Source: 3107 sp965216225
GTDB lineage: Bacteria; Pseudomonadota; Alphaproteobacteria; Rhodobacterales; Rhodobacteraceae
Assembly (NCBI GenBank): GCA_965216225.1
Contig: CBDCFF010000030.1
Span: 162,565-226,564 of the forward strand
DNA length: 64,000 nucleotides
Direction of reading: 5' to 3'
Position 1 is the stretch's first letter. Every line of letters begins with the position of its first letter. Below, piece by piece: positions 15,997 to 25,887 of this stretch. A program made the translations under genes and the position numbers. The notes under the pieces are model-generated. The model was not told where the DNA came from, made no database searches, and saw only the letters and a program-made list of their open reading frames with translations.

Positions 15997-18858
15997 TCAG
16001 CCATCGAAAACCCTGGCGCAGGCGGCGGCGGCCCTAGCCTGGACGCTTTCAAGGGATCGGGCAAGGGTGTCAAAATCCGTGTGCGCGGCCATATCCGCGA
16101 TGGCGCTGCGCTGCCTCTCGCCGGCGCTGGACGGATCAAAGGGGTGTTCGAGCGCGATGCGTTCAATGTGCAGCAGGCGGGTCTGCAATGTGTGAGCGGC
16201 CCCGAGGCCGTCCGCCTCTGTCGCCGTGATCCAGCCCGCATCCGCCAGATGACGAAGGATTTCGCGCACCGGCCGGCCGGCACCGGGAAAGTTGCAAAGC
16301 CCGCCTGTCCGGGCAAGCAGATCAATCTCCATCAGCCCGCCCGCCGTGTATTCCAGCGACCACGGGTCGGTGCGGTCACGGTGGTGCGCCCCGCGCAGAC
16401 GGGCGCGCATCTCGCGGGCTTCGCCAAGAATGCGCGGGTCGCCCCTGCGCCTTGCAAGCGCCGCCTCGATCGCCCCGGTGGTGTCGGCGGCAAGGCTGTC
16501 CTCGCCGAAGATACATCTTGCGCGCATGAGGGCGAAATGTTCCCGGACCCCGGCCTGCCGGTCCTGATAACGGCTGAAAGAGTTGATCGGAACCGAAACC
16601 GGACCCTGACGGCCCGATGGGCGCAGCCGCATGTCAACCTCATAAAGCCGCCCCTCTGCGGTGCAGGAGTTGAGCGCCGAGATCAGCGACTGGGCAAGGC
16701 GTGCATGGTAGGTGGCCACCGGCAACGGGCGCGGGCCGTCCGAGCGTTCGGCGCCATCGGCGTCATGGATGGTGATGATGTCAAGGTCCGACCCCGCCGT
16801 CATCTCGCGCGTGCCGAGCCTGCCCATTGCGATCACCGCCATGCCGCGACCCGGCGGCGGGCCATGGCGCGAGGCGAAGTCATCAATCACGAAAGGCATG
16901 AGGCCGCACAGCACCGTCTCGGCAATGGCCGAAAAGGCGGTGCCGGCCTCGGTCTCGTCTATCGTACCGCGCAACATCTGGACGCCCGCGCGAAACTTCA
17001 GTTCGCGCGCCCATCGCCGGGCAATGTCAAGTATCTGTTCATGGTCGGTGGTGTTGCCGAACCAGATGTGAAGATCGGCCTCAAGCCAGTCCTGGTGTGG
17101 AAACCGGTCGAGGAAATCATCGGCGAGGAGGGCGTCGAGCGCCTGAGACTCCCGGCCGAGATGCGCGGCAAGGCGCGGTGCGGTGGCGAAGATGTCCACG
17201 ACGAGCCGGAGGAGATGGCGGTTCGCCCGGAACAGCGAGAACACCTGAACGCCTGCGGGCAGGTCCGAGAGGAAGCGGTCGAACTCGGCGATCGCGTCAT
17301 CGGGGCTGTCGGCCTGACCAAGCATCTGGACAAGATCGGCCTCAAGCGTGGCATAAAGCCGCCGCGCCCGATCAGAGCGGGTGGCGGCGATTTCACCCGA
17401 ACGCCAGCGGTTGATCATGCGGCTGACATCCCCGGTGCGCGCGAAGCCGTGCGAGGCAAGGCTCTGTTTGTCGATCCGGGGCGCTGTCGGCTCTGTGGGC
17501 TGTCGGCTTCCGGCATCGAAAAACCGTTCGGTGACTTCGTGAACGGTGGCAAGGCGCGCGGCTATATCCGCCTCCCATGCCGTTTGGTCCGACCAGCCGT
17601 CGAGGGCCGCGACACGGGCGCGCGCCTCGTCTCCCACCGGAATCGTCTGGGTCTGGGCATCCTCGACCATTTGCAGGCGGTGTTCCAGAATGCGATGGGC
17701 GGTATATGCGTGCGAGAGTGTGGCGCACATTTCCGCGCCGATGACCCCCTCGTCGCGGAGCGCGGCAAGAGCGCCGAGCGTGGTCGGATCGCGCAGAACC
17801 GGCAGGCGGCCACCCATGATAAGCTGCCGCGTCTGTGCGAAGAACTCTATCTCGCGGATGCCGCCGGGGCCGAGCTTGATGTCGTAGCCGGGAATGGCGG
17901 CGGGGTGGAATCTGCCTTTCTGTTCGCGAATCTTGCGCAGGATGCCTTCGATGTCCTCGATTGCCGCGAAATCCAGATAACGACGCCAGATGAACGGCGA
18001 GAGGCGGTCCAGATAGGCGCGGCCCGCGACGGTATCGCCGGCGACGGGGCGGGCCTTGACATGCGCCGCGCGTTCCCAGGTGCGGCCGACGGATTCGTAA
18101 TAGCGCTCGGCCGCATCCATGGAAAGGCAGAGCGGCGTGGATGAGGGCGACGGGCGCAGGCGCAGATCGGTGCGGAACACATAGCCTTCCGGCGTCCGCT
18201 CCGAGAGCGCCTTCACAAGCTGGCGCGTGACATGGATATAACGCGCCCTGACCTCGCCAAGATCAATGTCGTCGAACCTGTCCTGATCGAAAACGCAGAT
18301 GAGGTCGATGTCGGAAGAATAGTTGAGTTCCCGCCCCCCCAGCTTGCCCATTGCAAGGACGCAGATGCCGGCGCCATTGGCGATGTCTTCCCCGGTCATG
18401 CCCGGTATCCTGTCCCGTGCGATCTCTTTGGCGAGGAGCCAGCGCAGGGCTGTCCCGGTCAGGCTTTCGGCGAGGTCCGAGAGGGCGCGCGTCACCCGCC
18501 CGAGATCCCACGCGCCGCCGAGATCGGCCACCGCAATGAAAAGCACCGCCCGCGCCTTCGCCAGACGCAGCGCCGGCAGCAGATCGCCCCAACCGCCGCC
18601 CTGCCCGGCCTCCGCCGCGCTGGTGAGGAGATCGTCCAGCACCTCGTCCGCCGGTCGGGTGACGGCCTCGGCCAGCCATGCGCCGTGATGCTCGAACAGC
18701 CGGGCAAGAAACGGGCTCGATCCCGCAGCGCCATGCACGAGGTCGCCCATGGCCCCCGAACGGAGCGCCTCGGGCAGACCGGCGACCACCCCGGTTGCAA
18801 GAGCGCCGTCATGGGGAACCGGGGCGCGGGTCAGGCTGGTGGCAATGCTGTTGCTCAT
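15997..18858 (-). CDS. glnE: bifunctional glutamine synthetase adenylyltransferase/adenylyl-removing enzyme
   Basis: 953 residues, the normal length for GlnE, which attaches AMP to and removes it from glutamine synthetase in response to PII proteins. Both nucleotidyltransferase domains are present. The N-terminal adenylyl-removing half has GGRELNYSSDIDLICVFD near residue 180. The C-terminal adenylylating half has GTREMTAGSDLDIITIHD near residue 690. The LRPSPSSTPLCL and MRLRPSGRQGPVSVP stretches match the family. It lies 103 bases downstream of amtB on the same strand, making a nitrogen-regulation pair. Confidence 0.96.
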   Translation of the reverse strand: MSNSIATSLTRAPVPHDGALATGVVAGLPEALRSGAMGDLVHGAAGSSPFLARLFEHHGAWLAEAVTRPADEVLDDLLTSAAEAGQGGGWGDLLPALRLAKARAVLFIAVADLGGAWDLGRVTRALSDLAESLTGTALRWLLAKEIARDRIPGMTGEDIANGAGICVLAMGKLGGRELNYSSDIDLICVFDQDRFDDIDLGEVRARYIHVTRQLVKALSERTPEGYVFRTDLRLRPSPSSTPLCLSMDAAERYYESVGRTWERAAHVKARPVAGDTVAGRAYLDRLSPFIWRRYLDFAAIEDIEGILRKIREQKGRFHPAAIPGYDIKLGPGGIREIEFFAQTRQLIMGGRLPVLRDPTTLGALAALRDEGVIGAEMCATLSHAYTAHRILEHRLQMVEDAQTQTIPVGDEARARVAALDGWSDQTAWEADIAARLATVHEVTERFFDAGSRQPTEPTAPRIDKQSLASHGFARTGDVSRMINRWRSGEIAATRSDRARRLYATLEADLVQMLGQADSPDDAIAEFDRFLSDLPAGVQVFSLFRANRHLLRLVVDIFATAPRLAAHLGRESQALDALLADDFLDRFPHQDWLEADLHIWFGNTTDHEQILDIARRWARELKFRAGVQMLRGTIDETEAGTAFSAIAETVLCGLMPFVIDDFASRHGPPPGRGMAVIAMGRLGTREMTAGSDLDIITIHDADGAERSDGPRPLPVATYHARLAQSLISALNSCTAEGRLYEVDMRLRPSGRQGPVSVPINSFSRYQDRQAGVREHFALMRARCIFGEDSLAADTTGAIEAALARRRGDPRILGEAREMRARLRGAHHRDRTDPWSLEYTAGGLMEIDLLARTGGLCNFPGAGRPVREILRHLADAGWITATEADGLGAAHTLQTRLLHIERIALEHPFDPSSAGERQRSAIADMAAHTDFDTLARSLESVQARAAAACARVFDG

Positions 18859-18961
18859 CGTTGGATTGCTTTCACGTCAAGCGGTTTGCGTCCCGACCGA
18901 AGCCGCTGCGCAGGCCCCGCGCCGCAGGATACAGCAGACGGCTCCGGCCCCCCAGATGCCA

Positions 18962-20335
18962 TCACAGATCGGGATCGGGGATTGCGACAAATTCGGGATA
19001 CGCCTCGATACCAAGTTCCACCACGTCCTGCCCCAGACTCTCTGCCTGATCGGATATGCGGATACCCATCAGCCTGTCGATGATGAACCAGACAATGCCC
19101 GAGGTCGTCAGGACGAAGGCCCCGATCGCCAATATGCCCACCACCTGCGAAAAGAGGTTTCCGCCCCCGGCGATGCACACCGCCAGAGTTCCCCAGATAC
19201 CCGCGAACAGGTGTGCGGGCACCGCGCCGACCACATCGTCGATCCGCAGGCTTTCCATCACCCTCAGGCCCGCAACGGCGATGACGCCCCCCACCCCTCC
19301 GATCACGATGGCCCAGTGATGTGCAACCAGATCGGGGCCCGCGGTTATGGAGACCAGCCCCGCGATGGCGCCGTTGAGCGCCGCAAGAAGGTCGATACGG
19401 CCAAGGATGGGTTTCGAGACGCAAAGCGCCATCAGGACACCGGCCGCCGCTGCGATGTTCGTGTTGACAAGGATGTTGCTGACCGCAATCGCATCGGCCG
19501 CCGAACTGAAGGAAAGCCGGGAACCGCCGTTAAAGCCGAACCAGCCGAACCAGAGGATGAAGACGCCAAGCGTCACGATGGGAACATTCGAAGGCGGCAT
19601 CTGCCTTACCGAACCGTCATCGCGGAACCTGCCGCGTCTTGCGCCAAGGGTGATCGCGCCCGTCAGCGCCGCCCAGCCACCGGTGGAATGGACAATGGTG
19701 GAGCCCGCGAAATCCTTGAATCCAAGTTCGGAGAGCCAGCCTCCGCCCCAGGTCCATGCGCCCACAACAGGATAGATCAGGGCAGTCAGGACAAGGACGA
19801 ACAGGAAAAACGCCCACATTTTCACACGCTCGGCCAGGGTGCCGGAAATGATCGACGCCGTCGTCGCGACGAAAACCATTTGGAAAAACCAGTCCGACAT
19901 CGTTGAATATCCGCGTTCGATGACGGCCGCCGCCGCCCCGTCATCACCACCCAACAGCGCCATCTCATCATGGCTGGCGCCATAGGGCAACCCGAGAAAG
20001 CCGAACCAGCCGCCCGGTTCGACGCCGACATACATGACGTTATAGCCGATCGCGTAATAGGACAGGCCGGCGATCGCATAGAGGCCGACATTCTTGAGGC
20101 AGATGACCGACACGTTCTTGGTGCGCACGGACCCGGCTTCGAGCATCGTGAAACCGGCGCACATCCACATCACCAGCGCCCCCCAGATGAGGAAGGCGAA
20201 TGTGTTCATCACAAACTCCGCCTCGCCGGCAGACGCGGCAGACGCGGAATCCGGCAGGAAGACGCCGAGCGCCGCGCAGGCCATTACAGCCGGAACCGTG
20301 AAAGTGCCTGATTTCCCGAGCATGTCCGCCACCAT
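18962..20335 (-). CDS. amtB: ammonium transporter AmtB
   Basis: About 457 residues with a signal-like N-terminus (VMACAALGVFLPDSASAAS) and eleven predicted membrane helices. Characteristic stretches include MWMCAGFTMLEAGSVRTKN, GGWAALTGAITLGARRGRF and FGWFGFNGGS. The pore histidines fit VHSTGG and VPAHLFAGIWG. It conducts ammonium/ammonia across the inner membrane and is normally gated by GlnK. Start at 20335 (or 20323) is preferred to the far upstream frame start because the signal-like region begins there. No glnK gene is visible next to it, which is unusual; glnE follows instead. Confidence 0.93.
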   Translation of the reverse strand: MVADMLGKSGTFTVPAVMACAALGVFLPDSASAASAGEAEFVMNTFAFLIWGALVMWMCAGFTMLEAGSVRTKNVSVICLKNVGLYAIAGLSYYAIGYNVMYVGVEPGGWFGFLGLPYGASHDEMALLGGDDGAAAAVIERGYSTMSDWFFQMVFVATTASIISGTLAERVKMWAFFLFVLVLTALIYPVVGAWTWGGGWLSELGFKDFAGSTIVHSTGGWAALTGAITLGARRGRFRDDGSVRQMPPSNVPIVTLGVFILWFGWFGFNGGSRLSFSSAADAIAVSNILVNTNIAAAAGVLMALCVSKPILGRIDLLAALNGAIAGLVSITAGPDLVAHHWAIVIGGVGGVIAVAGLRVMESLRIDDVVGAVPAHLFAGIWGTLAVCIAGGGNLFSQVVGILAIGAFVLTTSGIVWFIIDRLMGIRISDQAESLGQDVVELGIEAYPEFVAIPDPDL

Positions 20336-20562
20336 ATGTTCAAAAGCGCGAGCCCCGCGACATGACAGTGTAGCATGACCGGTGAAACGAATCCAGCAAT
20401 GCCGGTATTCGGAACCGCTCCGGCTTTCGGTGACGGTATCCGGGCGCGCCCTGTCGTGGGCTGTCACGGGTTGCGCCTGATTTTCCGGTTTTTTCCCCGG
20501 CCAACAGCGTCTATCCTGTGGCGGGGCACGGGGCCAGGCTTTACAGATCGGAGTTCCGGGAC

Positions 20563-21420
20563 ATGGACATGGACATGGACATCAACGAAATCGGCGCCAC
20601 GGCATTCATCGTGGCGGGGATCAGGGCTCTTGAGGACACCCGGGAGCACCCGATGTTTTCCGATCCCTACGCGCGGCTTTTCCTCAACGAGGAATTGCGC
20701 GCCCGTGCGCTGAAACTCGCGCAGGTCCACTTCGCCGTCGGGGACGCCATCCGCCTGCGAACGGTTGCGTTCAACGTGATCGTCGAAACCGAGATCGGGC
20801 GCGGTGTGCGCCAGATCGTTACCCTGGGCGCCGGTTTGGACATGCGCCAGGCGATCTTTGCAACAGAGGGGGTGCGCTTTTTCGATGTCGATCAGCCCGC
20901 GGTTCTTGAGTTCAAGGCTTCGGTGCTTGCGAAGGCCGGTATCCCGGCCTGCCCTTCCGTTCCCTGCAATTATCTTGAGGTCAACCTGCTCGAACTGCTT
21001 GCGGATGCCGGCCTCGACCCGGAGGCGGAAACGCTGATTGTCTGGGAAGGGAACACGATGTACCTGCCGGGTGAACTGATTTTCGGCTTTCTCGATCAGC
21101 TCTGCGAACGGATGCCGCGATTCCGGATCGCCTTCGACCATTTCCCGCAGAGCGTTCTGGATGGCAGCTACCCGGACGCCGAGGCCATTGATGTCGTGCG
21201 CAATGTCGAGAAGGTCATGAATGTGGATTTCCTGACAGGCTTCGACTCGCTGGATACGTTCGAGAGGCGGACGCCGTTCCGGATCATCGAATCGGGAAAC
21301 ATCCTTCAGGCGGGCCTCCGCCTTGCCGGGCCTGACGCGCAGGCGAACATCGGGCAGACGGCCGATGTTTCCGAGGATTTTGCGGGCGTCTACCGGATCG
21401 CGCTTCTTGAGCGGAAATAA
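20563..21420 (+). CDS. class I SAM-dependent methyltransferase (TIGR00027/LCMT-like)
   Basis: About 285 residues of the PPM1/leucine carboxyl methyltransferase-like group: TAFIVAGIRALEDTREHPMF, RQIVTLGAGLDMRQAIF (SAM-binding loop), FFDVDQPAVLEFKA and IVWEGNTMYL. The natural substrate of these proteins is generally unknown. The start region is a hexanucleotide repeat, ATGGAC three times in a row at 20563-20580, giving three possible in-frame ATG starts. Transcribed alone and divergent from amtB. Confidence 0.8.
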   Translation: MDMDMDINEIGATAFIVAGIRALEDTREHPMFSDPYARLFLNEELRARALKLAQVHFAVGDAIRLRTVAFNVIVETEIGRGVRQIVTLGAGLDMRQAIFATEGVRFFDVDQPAVLEFKASVLAKAGIPACPSVPCNYLEVNLLELLADAGLDPEAETLIVWEGNTMYLPGELIFGFLDQLCERMPRFRIAFDHFPQSVLDGSYPDAEAIDVVRNVEKVMNVDFLTGFDSLDTFERRTPFRIIESGNILQAGLRLAGPDAQANIGQTADVSEDFAGVYRIALLERK

Positions 21421-21678
21421 AGCCGGGCATTGCGGGGTCTGTCGGGATTCAAATGCCCTGTTTCGACCGGCGACATGCGGGCGTGGCCTGTCGTGACTCA
21501 TGACTTTATTTCAATCATAAGTTGTTCACTGACTAAAATTATAATCCAATAGGTGGCATAATTCATTTTTCCCGAAACGGATAGCGCCTTAGGAATAAAG
21601 CCGGTCCGGTCGGGCGACCGTAACTGCATGTTCCGGGCCGCTTCGCCACGATTGCATCATTTGCGAGGGCATTGCGTC
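21421..21678. other. AT-rich intergenic region
   Basis: About 250 bases between the methyltransferase stop and the VWA protein start. Positions 21500-21570 are strikingly AT-rich for this genome (runs such as TAAAATTATAATCCAATAGG). This probably contains the promoter of the downstream gene. No tRNA, hairpin or coding frame could be supported. Confidence 0.4.
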
Positions 21679-23343
21679 ATGGAAATTCGCACTCATTCAG
21701 ACGGTGACAGTGTTTGGGAGAAATTCCGGGCGCTGCTTCGCGAAGAGCGGGGGGCGGTGGTCGTGTTTTCCATGATCGTGTTTACAATGATGCTGCTGAT
21801 TGCCGGAATAGCGACAGATCTGGCATATGCCGAATATCGCCGCGCGCTGATCCAGGAAACCGCCGACAGGGCTGCCCTGGCGGCCGCGAAACTCGATCAG
21901 TCGCTCGACCCGGAAGCGGTCGTGATCGACTACTTTGAAAAAGCGAACCTTGCGGAACATCTGGTCTCTGTAACCGTGCGGGAAAATACGCCGTCGGTAC
22001 GCGAGGTCGCCGTGGAAGCCTCTGAAACGATCAAAACCTATATCGCCCATCTGGCCGGGCTCGATCAGTTGAATGTCAGCGCCAGAAGCACCGCCACGAA
22101 TGCCATCGGCGATACGGAAATCTCGCTCGTGCTGGATGTATCCTCGTCGATGTATCTGGACGGCCGGATCGTGCAGTTGCGCCGCGCCGGGCGGGAATTC
22201 GTGGACAACATATATGCAAACAGCCAGGCTACGCCCGGCGACAGTCTGGTTTCCATAACCATCGTGCCCTACAACAGCACTGTCAATCTGGGGCCAGCCC
22301 TGGCAGGGCAGTACAGGCTGGACAGAACGCATGACCATTCCTTTTGCCCGACGCTGAGGGGGGAGTCCTTTTCCGATACAAGTATTGATCCGGGTGTCGA
22401 GTACGGTATTTCACCGCACATGCAGCGCTATTGGGCCTACCTCCCGGATCGCCCCTATATGGAAAGATCCCAGTGCCGGTCCGAACCGCCGACCCAGAAC
22501 CAGATCGAACCATTCGTAACCGATCCCGACAGGGCCAAGGAGATTATCGGGTCGCTGCGGGAAGGGGGCAACACCGCCATAGACCTCGGGATGAAATGGG
22601 GGGTGGCGTTCCTGGATCAGGCGACCCGCAGCGTCACGGCGGGCCTGATCGCAGAGAATCTGGTACACCCGAGCGTTGCCGGGCGACCGGCCGCCTTCGG
22701 TGCGACCGGCACCGGAAAGTTCATCATACTGATGACCGATGGAGACAATACCGAGCAATACGACCTGGACGAGCCTTACAAGTCCGGAATGTCCGATGTC
22801 TGGGTTTATCGTGGCGACAATCCGGGGCGCGCCCTGAAAAACGTGCCGCTGAACCGGTTTTCCATCAGGCTTCCAAACCAGAACCCTGCCGACCCCGACC
22901 GGTTCTTTCGACTGGAGTCCGGCACTGATCAGCATAACCTTCCCGTACCCTATGCGCCCGAAGGCGAAACAGCCGAACGACTGGCCTGGACTGAAATATA
23001 TGCAACCTGGATGACCAAGGCGATCGGAGAGGTTCTGTTCAGGGAAGCGGCGGATACCACCACCGAAATCAATGAGAGCCATGTATCGGAAGCCCACGAT
23101 GCGGTCATAGATTACGGCGGGTATGTTGCGGATACCAGACTGTCACGGTTATGCTCTGTTGCCAGGGAAGCGGGAATAATCATCTATTCGGTCGCGTTCG
23201 AATCATCCAGCCGGGGCCAGCGTGTCCTGAGAGACTGCGCCAGTTCGGATGCACATTACTTCGATGTGAGTGGACCCGAAATAGTAAGCGCGTTCGTCAC
23301 CATCGCGCGCGACATCCGTCAGAAGCTGCGGCTGGTACAATAA
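21679..23343 (+). CDS. TadG-like pilus-assembly protein with von Willebrand factor A domain
   Basis: About 554 residues. The N-terminus resembles TadE/TadG proteins: a cytoplasmic stretch (LREERGAVVVFSMI), one membrane helix and then AYAEYRRALIQETADRAALA. A VWA domain begins at about residue 140 with the MIDAS motif DVSSSM and continues through GGNTAIDLGMKWG and IILMTDGDN. Such proteins are envelope-anchored and linked to Flp/Tad pili. No other tad gene is near, so it is an orphan. The start at 21679 is chosen because family members begin shortly before the ERGA motif. Confidence 0.82.
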   Translation: MEIRTHSDGDSVWEKFRALLREERGAVVVFSMIVFTMMLLIAGIATDLAYAEYRRALIQETADRAALAAAKLDQSLDPEAVVIDYFEKANLAEHLVSVTVRENTPSVREVAVEASETIKTYIAHLAGLDQLNVSARSTATNAIGDTEISLVLDVSSSMYLDGRIVQLRRAGREFVDNIYANSQATPGDSLVSITIVPYNSTVNLGPALAGQYRLDRTHDHSFCPTLRGESFSDTSIDPGVEYGISPHMQRYWAYLPDRPYMERSQCRSEPPTQNQIEPFVTDPDRAKEIIGSLREGGNTAIDLGMKWGVAFLDQATRSVTAGLIAENLVHPSVAGRPAAFGATGTGKFIILMTDGDNTEQYDLDEPYKSGMSDVWVYRGDNPGRALKNVPLNRFSIRLPNQNPADPDRFFRLESGTDQHNLPVPYAPEGETAERLAWTEIYATWMTKAIGEVLFREAADTTTEINESHVSEAHDAVIDYGGYVADTRLSRLCSVAREAGIIIYSVAFESSSRGQRVLRDCASSDAHYFDVSGPEIVSAFVTIARDIRQKLRLVQ

Positions 23344-23504
23344 GGCCCGACACCATCCGGCATTGCCCCCCTCGCTGGTACTGTGCAAGATGTCCGATAG
23401 CGGCTTTTGCCCGCTGCGGTCGCAGGGTGCAATCGTGTCGCCATCCGGTAAAAGCCCCGGCGTGACCGCCCCGCGCCGCCGCGACAGACCCGAAAGGACC
23501 GACC

Positions 23505-24707
23505 ATGCCCGAAATGTTCATCCCTGCCATCTCTGCCCGACTGCAACATGTTGCAGTCGGGCAAAAATCGGGCGACGCCGCATATCGCGTTCTGTCCGAA
23601 CAGGATTTCAGCAATGCCTGGAGAGAGATCACGGCCTGGGAAGGCTACGGGGCGACGCCGCTCGTGCCGCTTCCCGGACTTGCCCGCTGGATCGGCGTGG
23701 CGCGGATCGAATACAAGCACGAAGGCCCGCGATTCGGCCTGGGCAGCTTCAAGGCGCTTGGGGCCCCCTATGCCGCGATGCGCGTTCTGCAACGCGAACT
23801 GACCAAACGGTCGGGTCGCCGGATCGCCCTTGCCGACATCCGCAGCGGCGCCTGTCGCGCGGCCTGTGACCGGATCACGCTGGTCTCGGCAACCGATGGC
23901 AATCACGGGCGGGCGCTGGCCTGGGGCTGCCGGCGTTTCGGCGCGCCCTGCAACATCTACATCCACGCCGGGGTCAGCGAAAGCCGCGCCGAAGCGATGC
24001 GTGAACTGGGCGCCAGGGTGATCCGCATCAGGGGCGATTATGACGATTCCGTCGCCATGGCGCGCAGTAAAGCCGGGAAAGACGGCTGGTTCGTGGTTTC
24101 CGACACCTCCTGGCCCGGTTACTCCGAACCGCCGCGCGACGTGATGGCCGGATACGGCGTGATGACCCGCGAGGTCTGCGAGGCGCTGGATTCGGCGCCG
24201 ACCCATGTCTTCTTGCAAGGCGGCGTCGGCGGCCTTGCGGCCTCGGTCGCTGCGGGTCTGCGCCAGTACTGGGGTGACGCCACCCCGCGCGCGGTCATCG
24301 TCGAACCCGAACGCGCCGCCTGCCTTTGCGAAAGCGCCCGCACCGGCAAGGCAACCCGCGTCGCCATCGCGGAAGAGACCATCATGGCCGGTCTGTCCTG
24401 CGGCGAGCCGTCGGAAATGGCCTGGGAGATTCTGGACGAGGAGGCGGCGGATTTCGTGACCATTCCGGACAGTATCATAGCCCCCGCCATGCGCCTGCTG
24501 GCGCGCGCCGGGACCGGCGACGCGGTGATCGAAGCCGGTGAAAGTGCGGTTGCCGGTCTGGCCGCGCTGATCGCTGCGCGCCAGGATGCCGGCATGTCGG
24601 CAAGGCTGGGGCTGGATGCCAGTTCACATGTGCTTCTGATCGGCTCCGAAGGCGTCACCGACCCGGCGGTCTTCGCCGCCGTCATGGCAGGGGCGAACGA
24701 TGTCTGA
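23505..24707 (+). CDS. dpaL: diaminopropionate ammonia-lyase
   Basis: 400-residue PLP enzyme of the tryptophan-synthase-beta fold that converts 2,3-diaminopropionate to pyruvate and ammonia. It has the PLP-lysine motif RFGLGSFKALGAPYAA, VSATDGNHGRALAWG and the glycine loop LQGGVGGLAASVAAG. The start ATG 23505 is in frame with the family N-terminus. A perfect 30-bp palindrome lies in codons 10-20. The stop overlaps the start of the M24 peptidase gene by 8 bases, so these form an operon with the racemase gene. Confidence 0.9.
   Translation: MPEMFIPAISARLQHVAVGQKSGDAAYRVLSEQDFSNAWREITAWEGYGATPLVPLPGLARWIGVARIEYKHEGPRFGLGSFKALGAPYAAMRVLQRELTKRSGRRIALADIRSGACRAACDRITLVSATDGNHGRALAWGCRRFGAPCNIYIHAGVSESRAEAMRELGARVIRIRGDYDDSVAMARSKAGKDGWFVVSDTSWPGYSEPPRDVMAGYGVMTREVCEALDSAPTHVFLQGGVGGLAASVAAGLRQYWGDATPRAVIVEPERAACLCESARTGKATRVAIAEETIMAGLSCGEPSEMAWEILDEEAADFVTIPDSIIAPAMRLLARAGTGDAVIEAGESAVAGLAALIAARQDAGMSARLGLDASSHVLLIGSEGVTDPAVFAAVMAGANDV
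23534..23563. repeat. perfect 30-bp palindrome near the dpaL start
   Basis: Two 15-base half-sites (TGCCCGACTGCAACA and its exact complement) meet with no spacer, centred between 23548 and 23549. It lies inside the coding sequence 30 bases after the ATG. It has no T-tract on the plus strand, so it does not look like a terminator. It could be a regulator binding site or an mRNA hairpin affecting early translation. Confidence 0.85.
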
Positions 24708-25887
24708 CCCCCCCGTCCCCGTGCGCGGATTTCCCGAGGCCGAGTTCGCCGCCCGCACGGCCCGCGCCCAGACGCGGATGGCGGATGCCGGGCTTGCCGG
24801 GCTGTTGCTGTCAAGCGAACCGGAGGTGCGCTATTTCAGCGGCTTCCACACCCTGTTCTGGCAAAGCCCGGCCCGGCCCTGGTTCCTCTTCGTTCCGGCC
24901 GCGGGCAAGCCGATTGCCGTCATCCCGGAGATCGGCGCCGGATTGATGCGGCGCACCTGGCTCGATGACATCCACACCTGGAGCGCCCCGGCCCCCGGCG
25001 ATGACGGTCTGAGCCTGCTGACCGGGCTGCTGTCGCCGCTGGCCGGCAAGGGCGAGGCGATCGGGGTGATGAAAGGCCGCGAAACCGCGCTGCGGATGCC
25101 GCTTGGCGATTACGAGCGGCTGATGGCCGGGCTGCCGGGGCTGAAGGTTGCGGATGCAACCGGGCTTGTGCATGGGCTGCGCATGGTCAAGACCGAGGCC
25201 GAGATCGCGAAGCTGTCGCATATCTGCGCCATCGGTTCGCGGGTTTTCGCCAGGGTGCCCGATCTGGCCCATCAGGGCCAGCCACTCGAAGACCTGTTCC
25301 GCGCCTTCCGCCGCGAGGCGCTGGCCCTGGGCGTCGATGATGTTCCCTATCTGGTGGGCGATGCCGGTCAGGGTGGGTATCATGACGTGATCGCGCCGCC
25401 CTCGCGCCGCCCGCTGGGTGCGGGCGACATCCTGATGCTGGATACCGGTGCGACCTGGGACGGGTATTTCTGCGACTTCGACCGCAACTTTGCCATTGGC
25501 CACGCCGACGACCTGTCGCGCCGCGCCCACGATGTGCTGTGGCGCGCGACCGAGGCCGGGATCGCCGCCGCGCGCCCCGGCGCAACCTGCCGGGATCTGT
25601 TCCGGGCGATGCAGGCGGTAATCGCCGAAATGGACGACCGGGGCGGCGGCGTCGGGCGGCTGGGGCACGGGCTGGGGATGCAGTTGACCGAATGGCCCTC
25701 TCATGCCGCTTTCGACGAGACCGTGATCGAGGAAAACATGGTGCTGACGCTGGAACCCTCGCTTGGCTATGGCGATGGACGTATCATGGTGCATGAAGAG
25801 GACATCGTGATCCGCGCCGATGGCGCGCGGCTGCTGACCCGGCGCGCGCCGCCGGAACTGCCGGTGATCCGGGGGAGGCAGGGGTGA
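24700..25887 (+). CDS. M24-family metallopeptidase (Xaa-Pro peptidase / ectoine-hydrolase-like)
   Basis: 395 residues with a creatinase-type N-terminal domain (EVRYFSGFHTLFWQSPARPW) and a pita-bread catalytic domain. The metal ligands are visible: Asp in LDTGATWDGYFCDFDR, His in GRLGHGLGMQL, Glu in LTLEPSLGYG and Glu in HEEDIV. Relatives include proline peptidases, creatinase and EutD/DoeA ectoine hydrolases. The racemase-like neighbour recalls ectoine-utilisation clusters, but the diaminopropionate lyase neighbour is different, so the substrate is left open. It overlaps both neighbours (8 bases before, 4 after). Confidence 0.85.
   Translation: MSDPPVPVRGFPEAEFAARTARAQTRMADAGLAGLLLSSEPEVRYFSGFHTLFWQSPARPWFLFVPAAGKPIAVIPEIGAGLMRRTWLDDIHTWSAPAPGDDGLSLLTGLLSPLAGKGEAIGVMKGRETALRMPLGDYERLMAGLPGLKVADATGLVHGLRMVKTEAEIAKLSHICAIGSRVFARVPDLAHQGQPLEDLFRAFRREALALGVDDVPYLVGDAGQGGYHDVIAPPSRRPLGAGDILMLDTGATWDGYFCDFDRNFAIGHADDLSRRAHDVLWRATEAGIAAARPGATCRDLFRAMQAVIAEMDDRGGGVGRLGHGLGMQLTEWPSHAAFDETVIEENMVLTLEPSLGYGDGRIMVHEEDIVIRADGARLLTRRAPPELPVIRGRQG

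Noticed and set aside
16081..18144. A 687-codon plus-strand frame opposite glnE
   Set aside because: Shadow of glnE, which has full-length family matches including both nucleotidyltransferase motifs.
23534..23563. dpaL palindrome as a transcription terminator
   Set aside because: Followed by A rather than T on the plus strand, located inside the coding sequence, and no gene ends close by on the minus strand.
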